From: Oceanirhabdus sp942490885
GTDB taxonomy: Bacteria > Bacillota > Clostridia > Clostridiales > Clostridiaceae
NCBI GenBank assembly: GCA_942490885.1
Contig: CALNYT010000002.1
Span: 5,211,727 to 5,275,726, forward strand
DNA length: 64,000 nt
Direction of reading: 5' to 3'
The notes under the pieces were generated by a model, which was given only the letters and a program-made list of their open reading frames with translations, did no database searches and was not told where the DNA came from. Positions 8,056-19,967 of this stretch are shown here, piece by piece (position 1 is the stretch's first letter; every line of letters begins with the position of its first letter). Made by a program: the position numbers and the translations under genes.

Positions 8056-8652
8056 ATGGAGTTTTATCCTATTGCCATAGAAAAACTTATAGAAGAGTTC
8101 GCAAAGTTACCTAGTATAGGTCAAAAAACAGCACAGAGATTAACTTTGCATGTGTTGAACCTTCCAGAAGATGAAGTAAGAGAGTTTGCTCAAGCACTGG
8201 TTAAAGCGAGAGGTACTATAAAATATTGTAGTCAGTGTGGAAACTTCACTGATTCGGATCCGTGTTCTATTTGTTCAAATCCTTCAAGAAATCAAGAAAT
8301 TATATGTGTAGTGGAAAATGCAAAAGATATAATGACTATTGAGAAAGTTAAGGATTTTAATGGAGTATATCATGTGTTACATGGTACAATTTCGCCAATG
8401 GCAGGAAGAGGACCGGAGGATATTAGAATCAAAGAGTTGATTACTAGAATTAACAGTGAAATAAAAGAAGTTATAGTTGCAACTAACCCAAATATTGAGG
8501 GGGAAGCAACTGCTATGTATATAGCTAGAATACTTAAGCCTTTAGGAGCTAAGGTTACAAGAATAGCTCATGGGATACCAGTTGGTGGAGATCTTGAGTA
8601 TGCTGATGAAGTTACATTAGCAAAAGCTTTAGAAGGAAGAAAAGAAATTTAA
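8056..8652 (+). CDS. recR: Recombination mediator protein RecR
   Basis: RecR works with RecO and RecF to load RecA on gapped DNA. The 198-residue protein has a helix-hairpin-helix region near residues 10-35 (LPSIGQKTAQR), a zinc finger with C58, C61, C70 and C73, and a Toprim domain starting at about residue 80 (IICVVENAKD). The C-terminal Walker-like GIPVGGDLEYADEVTL follows. It begins 19 bases after ybaB and is probably co-transcribed. A terminator-like hairpin that also carries the next gene's Shine-Dalgarno follows immediately. Confidence 0.97.
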   Translation: MEFYPIAIEKLIEEFAKLPSIGQKTAQRLTLHVLNLPEDEVREFAQALVKARGTIKYCSQCGNFTDSDPCSICSNPSRNQEIICVVENAKDIMTIEKVKDFNGVYHVLHGTISPMAGRGPEDIRIKELITRINSEIKEVIVATNPNIEGEATAMYIARILKPLGAKVTRIAHGIPVGGDLEYADEVTLAKALEGRKEI

Positions 8653-8660
8653 GTATAAAA

Positions 8661-8711
8661 CTCCTAATTTATGTCAATCATTTAGATGATATAAATTTAG
8701 GAGGTTTTTTT
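8661..8711 (+). terminator. Hairpin between recR and yaaL: terminator that also holds the yaaL SD
   Basis: CTCCTAA-TTTAT pairs with ATAAA-T-TTAGGAG and encloses a 5-bp ATCAT/ATGAT hairpin; GG and seven T residues follow. The AGGAGG of yaaL (8699-8704) lies in the 3' arm, so the structure can both stop transcription and hide the ribosome site. Confidence 0.7.
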
Positions 8712-8969
8712 ATGGCAAATTATGAATTGTTATTAGCTATGTTGAATGAGAGAGAAATGAGTAAGGAACAAAGAGATATTGTAGTAGCATTGATTGAAGC
8801 GCAGGAAGAAATGAAAGAAGCAGAAATGTATTTTAACTATCAAAATGAGGATGGATTAGTTGAGTATGCAATATATAAAGAATGTGCAGCTAAAGCAAAA
8901 TTTAAACACTATATAAATAAGTTAAAACAAATTGAGCAAAAAAATGAGAATAGAACAGAGGTAGTTTAA
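8712..8969 (+). CDS. YaaL/DUF2508 family protein
   Basis: This 85-residue, mostly helical, Glu/Lys-rich protein matches the DUF2508 (YaaL) family by size, composition and position directly between recR and bofA, the arrangement also known from Bacillus. There is no signal peptide, membrane segment or cysteine motif; a single Cys occurs in YKECAAKAKF. Function is unknown in the family. Its Shine-Dalgarno is buried in the preceding hairpin, so production may be limited or regulated. Confidence 0.8.
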   Translation: MANYELLLAMLNEREMSKEQRDIVVALIEAQEEMKEAEMYFNYQNEDGLVEYAIYKECAAKAKFKHYINKLKQIEQKNENRTEVV

Positions 8970-9006
8970 ATATAATGTATTTAAAAAGATATATGGAGGA
9001 AGTACA

Positions 9007-9261
9007 ATGAAATACATACTTATATTTTTATTAATAGTTCTGATTTTCATACTAGTAAAGATAGTGACATCACCTATTAGGTTACTTGTAAAACTATTAA
9101 TTAATAGTGGAATAGGGTTGGTATCACTCATATTAGTAAATTTAATAGGGCAAAACATAAATTTCGCTATTGTTATAAATCCAATAACAGTAATAATAGT
9201 TGGAGTGTTAGGTGTGCCAGGATTGGTATTTTTAGCGATATATACTTATTATATTGGATAA
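9007..9261 (+). CDS. bofA: Pro-sigma-K processing inhibitor BofA family protein
   Basis: The 84-residue membrane protein has an N-terminal hydrophobic segment (about 3-20), a middle segment LLVKLLINSGIGLVSLILVNLIG, and a C-terminal hydrophobic stretch ending GVLGVPGLVFLAIYTYYIG. The GVPG tail is typical of BofA. In Bacillus, BofA holds the SpoIVFB protease inactive until sigma-K processing is needed during sporulation. Position after recR-yaaL supports the call. Many clostridia keep the gene although sigma-K control varies, so its precise role here is inferred. Confidence 0.88.
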   Translation: MKYILIFLLIVLIFILVKIVTSPIRLLVKLLINSGIGLVSLILVNLIGQNINFAIVINPITVIIVGVLGVPGLVFLAIYTYYIG

Positions 9262-9376
9262 ACATAACCGTGTGTATCAATACTTGAAAAATAGAGAAAA
9301 ACAGACTAATTAGGAGATACTAAAGAATATATTTGATATTTATTAAAGAGAATAAAATCAATCATTTTATAATAAT

Positions 9377-9651
9377 GATAAGATATTACTTGTCGCTGCA
9401 ACAGAGCGATGATGAATCACGAAAAAACGCTTCAAAAAAAGTGTTGACACGAAAAATGTCTAGTGATACAATAAAGAAGTCGCTTCGGCGATAAAAGTCT
9501 GATGTTCATTGAAAATTAAACAGAGTAAAGGAAATTGTATTATTTGTATAATGCAAGCCTTAAATTCCATGAGATATAAAAGAAACACACAGGTAGAAGA
9601 AATTTAATTTCTTCAAAAGCAAGCAAGTACTAGCTTGGGAAAAAAACTTTT
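9377..9651 (+). promoter_or_regulatory. rRNA operon 1 promoter and leader
   Basis: The core promoter is TTGACA (9444-9449), 17 bases, TACAAT (9467-9472). An A-rich tract and a dyad AACGCTT/AAGTGTT overlap the -35. The leader opens with a hairpin GTCGC-TTCG-GCGAT. Bases 9504-9526 pair with 11217-11239 in the spacer to form the 16S processing stem. A second GTCGCT...AGCGAT motif lies upstream of the -35. The 115 bases from bofA to 9376 show nothing I can name. Confidence 0.88.
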
Positions 9652-11163
<1,512 letters not shown>

Positions 11164-11401
11164 CTAGGGAGACCGCAGAATGAAACATTTCTGCATAACG
11201 GAAAATAAGGTCCTGAACTCTGTTTAATTTTGAGTGAACGAAAGTTCCTCAATTATTTAAGACGAACATGTGTTGGTCTTAAATAACTATGTTCTTTGAA
11301 AATTGCACAAAGTAAGATTAATATAAATTTAAGCAGAAGAAAAACACTTCTGCATAGGTAAAACTAATTTATTCAATGAATAAAGCAATTTGTAATTGTA
11401 A

Positions 11402-14301
<2,900 letters not shown>

Positions 14302-14363
14302 ACTTACTTTGTGCAATTTTGAAGGAACATCCTTCTAAACAAAATACAATTTAATATTGTATA

Positions 14364-14480
14364 TCTGGTAACTATGGCGTGAAGGTTACACACCTTCCCA
14401 TTCCGAACAGGATTGTTAAGCTTCACAGCGCTGATGGTACTGCACTGGAGACGGTGTGGGAGAGTAAGACGTTGCCAGGT
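14364..14480 (+). rRNA. 5S ribosomal RNA, operon 1 (type A)
   Basis: It is 117 nt, with ends TCTGGTAAC/GTTGCCAGG pairing. The helix strand GCGTGAAGG pairs with CTTCACAGCGC, a variant shared with operon 4 only. Confidence 0.95.
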
Positions 14481-14485
14481 AGCGT

Positions 14486-14570
14486 GCAGGTGTGGCGGAA
14501 TTGGCAGACGCACTAGACTTAGGATCTAGCGCCTTCGGGTGTAAGGGTTCGACTCCCTTCACCTGCACCA
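14486..14570 (+). tRNA. tRNA-Leu (TAG)
   Basis: Class II tRNA: acceptor GCAGGTG/CACCTGC, anticodon loop CTTAGGA (TAG), long variable arm with a TTCG loop, CCA encoded. First of five tRNAs after 5S. Confidence 0.95.
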
Positions 14571-14575
14571 TTTAT

Positions 14576-14651
14576 GCGGTAATAGCTCAGTTGGTAGAGC
14601 GCCACCTTGCCAAGGTGGAGGTCGCGAGTTCGAGCCTCGTTTACCGCTCCA
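14576..14651 (+). tRNA. tRNA-Gly (GCC)
   Basis: Acceptor GCGGTAA/TTACCGC, anticodon loop TTGCCAA (GCC), T-loop TTCGAGC, CCA encoded. Confidence 0.95.
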
Positions 14652-14663
14652 TATACACAATAC

Positions 14664-14737
14664 GCGGGTGTAGTTCAATGGTAGAACTCCAGCCTTCCAA
14701 GCTGGTAGCGTGGGTTCGATTCCCATCACCCGCTCCA
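14664..14737 (+). tRNA. tRNA-Gly (TCC)
   Basis: Acceptor GCGGGTG/CACCCGC, anticodon loop CTTCCAA (TCC), CCA encoded. It complements the preceding Gly(GCC) isoacceptor. Confidence 0.95.
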
Positions 14738-14749
14738 TTTAAATAATAT

Positions 14750-14826
<77 letters not shown>

Positions 14827-14832
14827 TTGTTT

Positions 14833-14907
14833 TGGGATATCGCCAAGCGGTAAGGCAACGGACTTTGACTCCGTCATGCGCAGGTTCAAATCCTGCTATC
14901 CCAGCCA
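14833..14907 (+). tRNA. tRNA-Gln (TTG)
   Basis: Acceptor TGGGATA/TATCCCA, anticodon loop CTTTGAC (TTG), T-loop TTCAAAT, CCA encoded. It ends the tRNA cluster. Confidence 0.95.
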
Positions 14908-14908
14908 G

Positions 14909-14936
14909 AAAGTACACAATAGTGTACTTTTTTTTT
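14909..14936 (+). terminator. Terminator of rRNA operon 1/tRNA cluster
   Basis: AAAGTACAC and GTGTACTTT form a 9-bp stem with loop AATA and a long T-run. Confidence 0.88.
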
Positions 14937-14959
14937 ATATAATCATAAAATTTCAAGAC

Positions 14960-15136
14960 TGTGGATAACTTATATTATATAATTAGGTTTTCAAACATTC
15001 TCAATTTGTTTTTAAGGCACGCTTGTGCCTTTTTATTTATTCACAGGATTAAATATGATATAATTATAAACAATATACTAAGAAATTGGTGATATATTTG
15101 ATAAAACTGTGGATAAATATAATTGTATGTGAATAA
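14960..15136. other. Cluster of four DnaA-box-like 9-mers
   Basis: TGTGGATAA (the complement of consensus TTATCCACA) occurs at 14960-14968 and 15108-15116. One-mismatch boxes are TTATTCACA at 15037-15045 and TGTGAATAA at 15128-15136. The A+T-rich intergenic stretch also holds a second terminator. No dnaA or dnaN is nearby, so this is not shown to be oriC. Confidence 0.5.
15014..15034 (+). terminator. Second terminator downstream of the tRNA cluster
   Basis: AAGGCAC/GTGCCTT with loop GCTT and a T-run. It is preceded by TTCTCAATTTGTTTTT, resembling the end of the TTGAGAGTTGAG repeat next to the terminator at 3747. Confidence 0.7.
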
Positions 15137-15156
15137 CTTTAAAGGGTGTAGATATA

Positions 15157-15225
15157 ATGGCTTATGAATGTATTGTAAAAGAAGATGAGGTTATATTAAG
15201 TAATGAAATAGAAGTGAGATTATAA
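15157..15225 (+). CDS. Possible 22-residue micro-ORF upstream of the Nudix gene
   Basis: ATG 15157 follows AAAGGGTG by eight bases and opens 22 codons (MAYECIVKEDEVILSNEIEV plus RL). The stop at 15225 lies 13 bases before the Nudix ATG. It may be a small protein, an upstream ORF coupled to the Nudix gene, or chance; no homology is recognised. Confidence 0.35.
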   Translation: MAYECIVKEDEVILSNEIEVRL

Positions 15226-15238
15226 ATCGGAGGGTAAT

Positions 15239-15727
15239 ATGAAATTTGAATTCTGTCCATTTTGTGGTGAAAAACTTATAGATAAATATAGTTGGGATGA
15301 AGGCTATATTCCATATTGCGAAGTACATGATATCATGTTTTTTGACACTCCCAAACCCTGTGTTGTTGTTGCAGTTATAAAGGGAGATGAGGTACTACTA
15401 TTGAAACAGAGTTATATATTTAAAGATTCTAAAGTTCTTGTTTCTGGATATGTAGGGCAAAATGAGAAAGTAGAAGATGCTGTTTACAGAGAAGTAAGAG
15501 AAGAAGCTGGTATTGAAGTTGAGAATATCAGATATTTAGGTAGTGATTTTATTCAGAATAAGGGAATAGTTATGCTTACATATGTAGTTGATTATAAAAG
15601 TGGTGAGATTAAAAAGTCTGATGAGGTTGAAGATATTATGTGGATACCTCTAAATGAAGCTTTAAATCATATGAAAGAAGATATAATAGGAAAAAATATA
15701 ATTACGAGAATATTACAACATAAATAG
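15239..15727 (+). CDS. Nudix hydrolase with N-terminal zinc ribbon
   Basis: The 162-residue protein begins with FCPFCGEKL and, about 15 residues later, YCEVH, a zinc-ribbon-like knuckle as in the NADH pyrophosphatase NudC group. A complete Nudix box follows: G-YVGQN-E, seven residues, then REVREEAGI, with the metal-binding glutamates intact. Such enzymes hydrolyse nucleoside diphosphate-X compounds; an NADH or dinucleotide substrate is plausible from the ribbon but not proven. CGGAGGG precedes ATG 15239. It is transcribed toward the DUF1576 pair, and the shared bidirectional terminator lies between. Confidence 0.9.
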   Translation: MKFEFCPFCGEKLIDKYSWDEGYIPYCEVHDIMFFDTPKPCVVVAVIKGDEVLLLKQSYIFKDSKVLVSGYVGQNEKVEDAVYREVREEAGIEVENIRYLGSDFIQNKGIVMLTYVVDYKSGEIKKSDEVEDIMWIPLNEALNHMKEDIIGKNIITRILQHK

Positions 15728-15734
15728 AAAAACA

Positions 15735-15811
15735 AATGGAGAGTGAAATGTAGGTTTTGCTCAAGCAAAAACATCCTACATTCTCAACTCTCAACTCATC
15801 ACTCTCAACTT
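15735..15811 (+). repeat. MITE-like palindromic repeat, TTGAGAGTTGAG family (shortened copy 2)
   Basis: ATGGAGAGTGAAATGTAGG pairs with CCTACATTCTCAACTCTC around an inner TTTTGCT/AGCAAAA hairpin. The last 30 bases (TTCTCAACTCTCAACTCATC and ACTCTCAACTT) match the right end of the copy at 3598-3739. The left outer arm is missing. Confidence 0.65.
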
Positions 15812-15839
15812 AAAAATCACGGGCGACCGTGATTTTTTT
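15812..15839. terminator. Bidirectional terminator between the Nudix gene and the minus-strand pair
   Basis: AAAAATCACGG and CCGTGATTTTT form a perfect 11-bp stem with loop GCGA, with A- and T-runs on both sides. Confidence 0.88.
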
Positions 15840-16185
15840 ATATGTGTCTAACAATTTTTATTTTAAGGTTACTAGTTTCAGCAACATATTCTATACGAGC
15901 ATCATCACTCATCATACCTACTAATGTTAACTCGGTATCAGTGTCATCATCTCCTGAGAGACCCCAATAATATGATTCCATTTCATGGCATCTAGGAGAA
16001 GATAACATTCTATTCGCAATTTCTAAGACATCTTCTGAGAGGTTTAAAATTTTTGATTCAACCTCTATGTAAAAAGATTCATCTTCATAAGTAACATCTA
16101 TATGGATATCTGTAGCACCATATTTATAACAAAAACTCATAAGCTCATCTATAACTTTAATATTTTTTTGATAAATATGTTTCAT
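15838..16185 (-). CDS. Conserved hypothetical protein (115 aa)
   Basis: This soluble protein begins MKHIYQKNIKVIDELMSFCY and is acidic in the middle (GLSGDDDTDTEL). It has alternating beta-like stretches (IHIDVTYEDESFYIEVES and IKIVRHI). No signal peptide or catalytic motif is visible. GGAG lies eight bases before its ATG. It follows the DUF1576 membrane protein by 14 bases on the same strand and is probably co-transcribed, which suggests a partner role. I do not recognise a named domain; the segment YGATDIHIDV faintly recalls sensor-type ATPase folds, but I would not rely on that. Confidence 0.7.
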   Translation of the reverse strand: MKHIYQKNIKVIDELMSFCYKYGATDIHIDVTYEDESFYIEVESKILNLSEDVLEIANRMLSSPRCHEMESYYWGLSGDDDTDTELTLVGMMSDDARIEYVAETSNLKIKIVRHI

Positions 16186-16199
16186 AATGTGTACTCCAA

Positions 16200-17552
16200 T
16201 TACTTGGATTTGCCTCCCTTCGTAGTCTCTTTAGATAAGAGTTTATTGAGAACAGTATGTGACGGTTTATCAACAGCTGAGTGCATTTTAGTTTTAAATG
16301 AAGTTATAATGGGTACAAGAATTATTGCGACGAGGCCACCGGCAAAACCATTATTGTAAAGGTTCATTCCTCCATGTAAATAGCCAACATTGCTCACAAC
16401 ACAAACATGTAAAAAACCAGCAAGAACTCCAAAAATCCAACCAAAATGTCCTGATATTGGTGCTAGGGTTGTGCAGAATAAAATAGATAATAGTATACCT
16501 GCAGAGGTAACACCGCCTTTAAGCATACCTGCTAATAAAGCTCCGAATATAACGGGGGTAACATTAAACAAATGTTTACCAAATGCTCCAAAGCCTACCA
16601 CTGTAAAAATCCCACCTATTACAGGTCCATTAAGATCTCCACCAATTAATAATACTAAAAGTGTGCAAAATATACCAAGAGATCCCATATTAATAAACGT
16701 TGGTCCTTTTCCATAAATTAAAAAGAAGTCAGTAACCAACCTACCAGGTTGATCTAAAATCTTATCTAAATGTTTAAATGAATAACCATTTTGTACATAT
16801 CCAATAATCAACAAAGATATGAACATGAATAACAATAATATAGCGAAAAGATTATTATTCCCTGTTGACCATAATAATCTACTATTGAATTCTATTCCGA
16901 ATGATCGTAGTACTGACATTAATAAAGTACCTAATAGACCAGCAGCAAAGCCTGTATTGTATAAATTATAACCTTGATGGAGTCTGATACAATAAGATGT
17001 AAGTGGTGGGAGAATAAATCCCATGAAAATACTTATTAATACACCTAAAAATATTGACACTGGTAATGGTAAGACGTCCATAAAAATTAATTCATTAACT
17101 GCAGGTGATAGTGTTGTTCCAAAAAGGGCTATTAATACATAGTTTAAAAATGGTTCTTTTTGATATTTGGAATACAACCAAACTCCAAAAACTCCAGGCC
17201 ATACATTAATAATATTTTTACCAAAGAACGCAAAACCACTAATAAGCCAAAGTGCGGCTATAGTTGCTCCATTAGGTTTAATACCTAGATAAAATAGAAG
17301 TAAAATGAACAGAATGGAAAGTACACCTGAATTAATGAATGCAGCCCCTATCCCACCCAATTCAATATAATCAGTTAGAAGTAGATTTGATTCAAAGAGT
17401 ATATTTTTGAATCCTTGAAGGATATTACTAGGTGTATCAAATACAAGACCTATAATGATGAATATCAAATAATATAATAGCATCAAATAATATGCAAAGT
17501 ACATTTTCCTTTTAATTTTTCTCGGCATTTTCTTATTCGTGGTTACTTCCAT
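16200..17552 (-). CDS. DUF1576 family multi-spanning membrane protein
   Basis: The 450-residue protein has about 11-12 hydrophobic segments with many small residues (GGIGAAFINSGVLS, GFAFFGKNIINVWPGVFGVW, GGMNLYNNGFAGGLVAII). Two internally similar halves each carry LYN(T/N)GFA(A/G)GL and FFGK/FGK-N motifs, indicating an inverted or direct duplication as in many transporters. This matches the DUF1576 family, whose substrate is unknown. AAGGAGG precedes its ATG. It is encoded upstream of the 115-residue protein, divergent from the Cys-rich micro-ORF and M32 gene. Confidence 0.85.
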   Translation of the reverse strand: MEVTTNKKMPRKIKRKMYFAYYLMLLYYLIFIIIGLVFDTPSNILQGFKNILFESNLLLTDYIELGGIGAAFINSGVLSILFILLLFYLGIKPNGATIAALWLISGFAFFGKNIINVWPGVFGVWLYSKYQKEPFLNYVLIALFGTTLSPAVNELIFMDVLPLPVSIFLGVLISIFMGFILPPLTSYCIRLHQGYNLYNTGFAAGLLGTLLMSVLRSFGIEFNSRLLWSTGNNNLFAILLLFMFISLLIIGYVQNGYSFKHLDKILDQPGRLVTDFFLIYGKGPTFINMGSLGIFCTLLVLLIGGDLNGPVIGGIFTVVGFGAFGKHLFNVTPVIFGALLAGMLKGGVTSAGILLSILFCTTLAPISGHFGWIFGVLAGFLHVCVVSNVGYLHGGMNLYNNGFAGGLVAIILVPIITSFKTKMHSAVDKPSHTVLNKLLSKETTKGGKSK

Positions 17553-17698
17553 TAAATTCCTCCTTAAACTAAAATAATTATAGAAAATTTGATATAATAT
17601 AATCAGACCTATTCCCTAGAGCTTAATTAATATATAATTATATTATATATTAATATTATCAATAGTTACAATAAGTATTGAAAGAAAGGACTAATGTA

Positions 17699-17851
17699 AT
17701 GATAGCGATTAATTGTTTAAGATGTTCAGAGTATAAAGAAAAAAATTGTAATGGAAACAAAACTGATTGTTTATGTGTAAAATGTCCTAGAAATCTTGGG
17801 GAATGTTTAATAGTAAGGTATTGTAGAGAAACAGAATCAACTATAAGGTAA
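17699..17851 (+). CDS. Small cysteine-rich protein (50 aa)
   Basis: ATG 17699 lies eight bases after AAGAAAGGA, and the stop falls 12 bases before the M32 carboxypeptidase start. Eight of 50 residues are Cys (C6, C9, C17, C24, C26, C29, C36, C42), arranged as CxxC, CxC and C-x2-C-x6-C spacing typical of zinc or iron-sulfur knuckles. There is no membrane segment. The coding frame is supported by the Shine-Dalgarno, the conserved-looking Cys spacing and the tight link to the next gene. I do not recognise the family. It could be a metal-binding partner or regulator of the downstream metallopeptidase, which is inference. Confidence 0.65.
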   Translation: MIAINCLRCSEYKEKNCNGNKTDCLCVKCPRNLGECLIVRYCRETESTIR

Positions 17852-17863
17852 GGGGGATTTATT

Positions 17864-19351
17864 ATGAAAGATTCAGTAAAAGAGTTAAAAGAAATAATTA
17901 AAAAAATGGGGTATTTTAATTCAATGAGTTCTATAATGTATTGGGATATGAGTGTCAACGCACCAAAAAAATCAATAGATTATAGAAGTGAACTTTTAGG
18001 ATTTGCGTCAACAGAAGCGCATAAATTAATGACAAGTGATTGTGTAAAAGAATTATTAAATGAAATCGAGTATGAAGAGTTAGATATTGTTGATAAAGCG
18101 ATGTACAGAGAAATAAAAAAAGAGTATGAGAAAGCAACAAAAATTCCTGCAGAAAAGGTACATGAGTATGCTGTAATAAGTTCTAAGTCACAAGCAGCAT
18201 GGGAAGAAGCTAAAGAAAAAAGTGATTTTGAAATATTTAAACCTCATTTAGAGAAAGTAATAAATATGAAAAAAGAGTATGTGAAATTCATAGGGGCTGA
18301 TGAAAAGAAATACGATACTCTTTTAGATGAATTTGAAAAAGGAATGACAGTAGATAAATTAGATAAACTTTTTGAAGAATTAAAAAGTGGCATACGAGAA
18401 ATATTAGATAAGATAAAGAAAAGTAATAAAGAAAACAAGGACATGCTGATTGGAAATTACCCAATAGAAAAGCAAAAAGAATTTAGTTTGAAGGTTATAA
18501 AAGATTTAGGCTTTGATTTTGATGGGGGAAGATTAGATAAAAGTATGCATCCATATACAATAAATTTAGGTTATGGGGATGTAAGAATAACTACTCATTA
18601 TAATGATAAAGATTTAAGACCTGCAATACTTGGATGTATTCATGAGTGTGGACACGCTTTATATGAACAAGGATTTAAAGAAGAATTATATAATTCAGGA
18701 TTAAGTGATGGAGCGTCAATGGGTATACATGAATCTCAATCATTATTTTATGAAAATATTATAGGTCAAAGCAAGCAGTTTTGGAAATATTATTATACAG
18801 ACCTTCAAGAGTATTTCGAGGATATTAAAAATATGACTTTTCCTCAATTCTACGAACAAATAAATAGAGTAGAACCGTCTTTAATAAGAATAGATGCAGA
18901 CGAACTAACTTATTGTCTACATATAATCATAAGGTATGAAATAGAGAAAGCTATATTTAATGAAGAAGTTGAAGTTGATGATTTAAAGGATTTGTGGAAT
19001 GAAAAATATGAAGAGTATTTAGGGGTAAGACCAAACAAAGATAGTGAAGGAATACTTCAAGATATGCATTGGTCAGATGGATCTTTTGGATACTTCCCAA
19101 GTTATGCATTAGGAAATTTATATGCAGCTCAATTTAGAAATAAAATAATTAAAGAAAATCCTAAAATGTTGGAAGAAATAGAAAATGGTAATTTTGAATC
19201 TATACTTAAATGGTTAAGAGAAAATATTCATAAACACGGAGCAGTATATTCTCCTAGTGAATTGGTAAGAAATATTACAGGGGAAGAATTACAAGCTAAG
19301 TATTTTATTGAATACTTGAATGATAAATATTCAAAAATATATGATTTATAA
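17864..19351 (+). CDS. M32-family metallocarboxypeptidase (carboxypeptidase Taq type)
   Basis: The 495-residue cytosolic enzyme carries the M32 zinc motif H260-E261-C262-G263-H264 and the third-ligand motif H289-E290-SQS, plus the family signatures MHPYTINLG and RIDADELTYCLHI. M32 enzymes remove C-terminal residues with broad specificity. Length equals the family norm and there is no signal peptide. AGGGGGA precedes ATG 17864. The gene follows the 50-residue Cys-rich ORF and ends at a strong terminator. With the M3 (1824) and M29 (42074) enzymes it is one of three cytosolic metallopeptidases in this window, all fitting peptide catabolism. Confidence 0.95.
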   Translation: MKDSVKELKEIIKKMGYFNSMSSIMYWDMSVNAPKKSIDYRSELLGFASTEAHKLMTSDCVKELLNEIEYEELDIVDKAMYREIKKEYEKATKIPAEKVHEYAVISSKSQAAWEEAKEKSDFEIFKPHLEKVINMKKEYVKFIGADEKKYDTLLDEFEKGMTVDKLDKLFEELKSGIREILDKIKKSNKENKDMLIGNYPIEKQKEFSLKVIKDLGFDFDGGRLDKSMHPYTINLGYGDVRITTHYNDKDLRPAILGCIHECGHALYEQGFKEELYNSGLSDGASMGIHESQSLFYENIIGQSKQFWKYYYTDLQEYFEDIKNMTFPQFYEQINRVEPSLIRIDADELTYCLHIIIRYEIEKAIFNEEVEVDDLKDLWNEKYEEYLGVRPNKDSEGILQDMHWSDGSFGYFPSYALGNLYAAQFRNKIIKENPKMLEEIENGNFESILKWLRENIHKHGAVYSPSELVRNITGEELQAKYFIEYLNDKYSKIYDL

Positions 19352-19352
19352 A

Positions 19353-19388
19353 AAAAATTGCATTTCAGTGATGAAATGCAATTTTTTT
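19353..19388 (+). terminator. Terminator after the M32 gene
   Basis: AAAAATTGCATTTCA/TGAAATGCAATTTTT, a 15-bp perfect stem with loop GTGA and seven T residues. Confidence 0.9.
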
Positions 19389-19759
19389 GACTGAAATTCA
19401 TGATTGCTCCATAGATTTATAATATCAAACAGGAGTTGAACTCAAGAAATATTAAGTTATAACAATATTATAAATTTATAAAGCTAACATTTTAATTACT
19501 AAAACAGTAAATAAAATTCAGTATAATATATATACGTTTCAAAAATTTTTAGGTTTCAAAATTTTAATATGTATATTATGGAATATAAAAAGTAGATTTC
19601 TTTAAAAGTCTTTAATTTAATAATAATACATTAATCAAGAATATATATATGAATATATTACGGATAAAAAATAAAAATTAAAGAGATACTAATTTTAAAT
19701 ATTAATATATAGGCTGTTATTTTATAGTCCATATGCAGAAATGATTTAGGAGTGATGCT
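19389..19759 (+). other. A+T-rich intergenic region, no gene seen
   Basis: These 371 bases hold no ORF with a Shine-Dalgarno and no clear sigma-A promoter. The promoter for the CHGY genes must lie here. I could not confidently match sporulation-sigma consensus sequences. Confidence 0.5.
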
Positions 19760-19957
19760 GTGGTTTCAGAAGAATTAAAAATGACGGTAGCTCAGAATTG
19801 TCATGGATATCATCCGAGATATTTATTTTCTCAGATGTTTTCGGGCATGAGTTTAGGATCTACTACGGAAAGTTGTAGTAATTGTGTCCACTACATTAGA
19901 AGAAAATGTGAAAAGGATTTATTCGACGAGATTAAAGAAAAAATTCAATTACATTAG
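19760..19957 (+). CDS. CHGY-motif small Cys protein, paralog 1 (65 aa)
   Basis: GTG 19760 follows AGGAGTG by five bases. The protein has the pattern N-C-H-G-Y-x-P at residues 13-19, then GSTTESCSNCVHYIRRKC and KDLFDEIK. The order NCHGY, CxxC, C-x-x-DL(F/Y)DE is repeated in the next gene, so the two are tandem paralogs. Four cysteines and several histidines suggest metal binding. I know no function for the family. A small sporulation or stress protein is possible but unsupported by the sequence. Confidence 0.75.
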   Translation: MVSEELKMTVAQNCHGYHPRYLFSQMFSGMSLGSTTESCSNCVHYIRRKCEKDLFDEIKEKIQLH

Positions 19958-19967
19958 GAGGGTTATT

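Noticed and set aside
14940..15238. Chromosomal origin (oriC) from the DnaA-box cluster
   Set aside because: Only four boxes, no dnaA/dnaN nearby and no clear unwinding element; kept only as a cluster worth checking.
19884..19967. N-terminal extension of CHGY paralog 2
   Set aside because: It overlaps paralog 1 in another frame, and a strong AGGAGGG serves ATG 19968.
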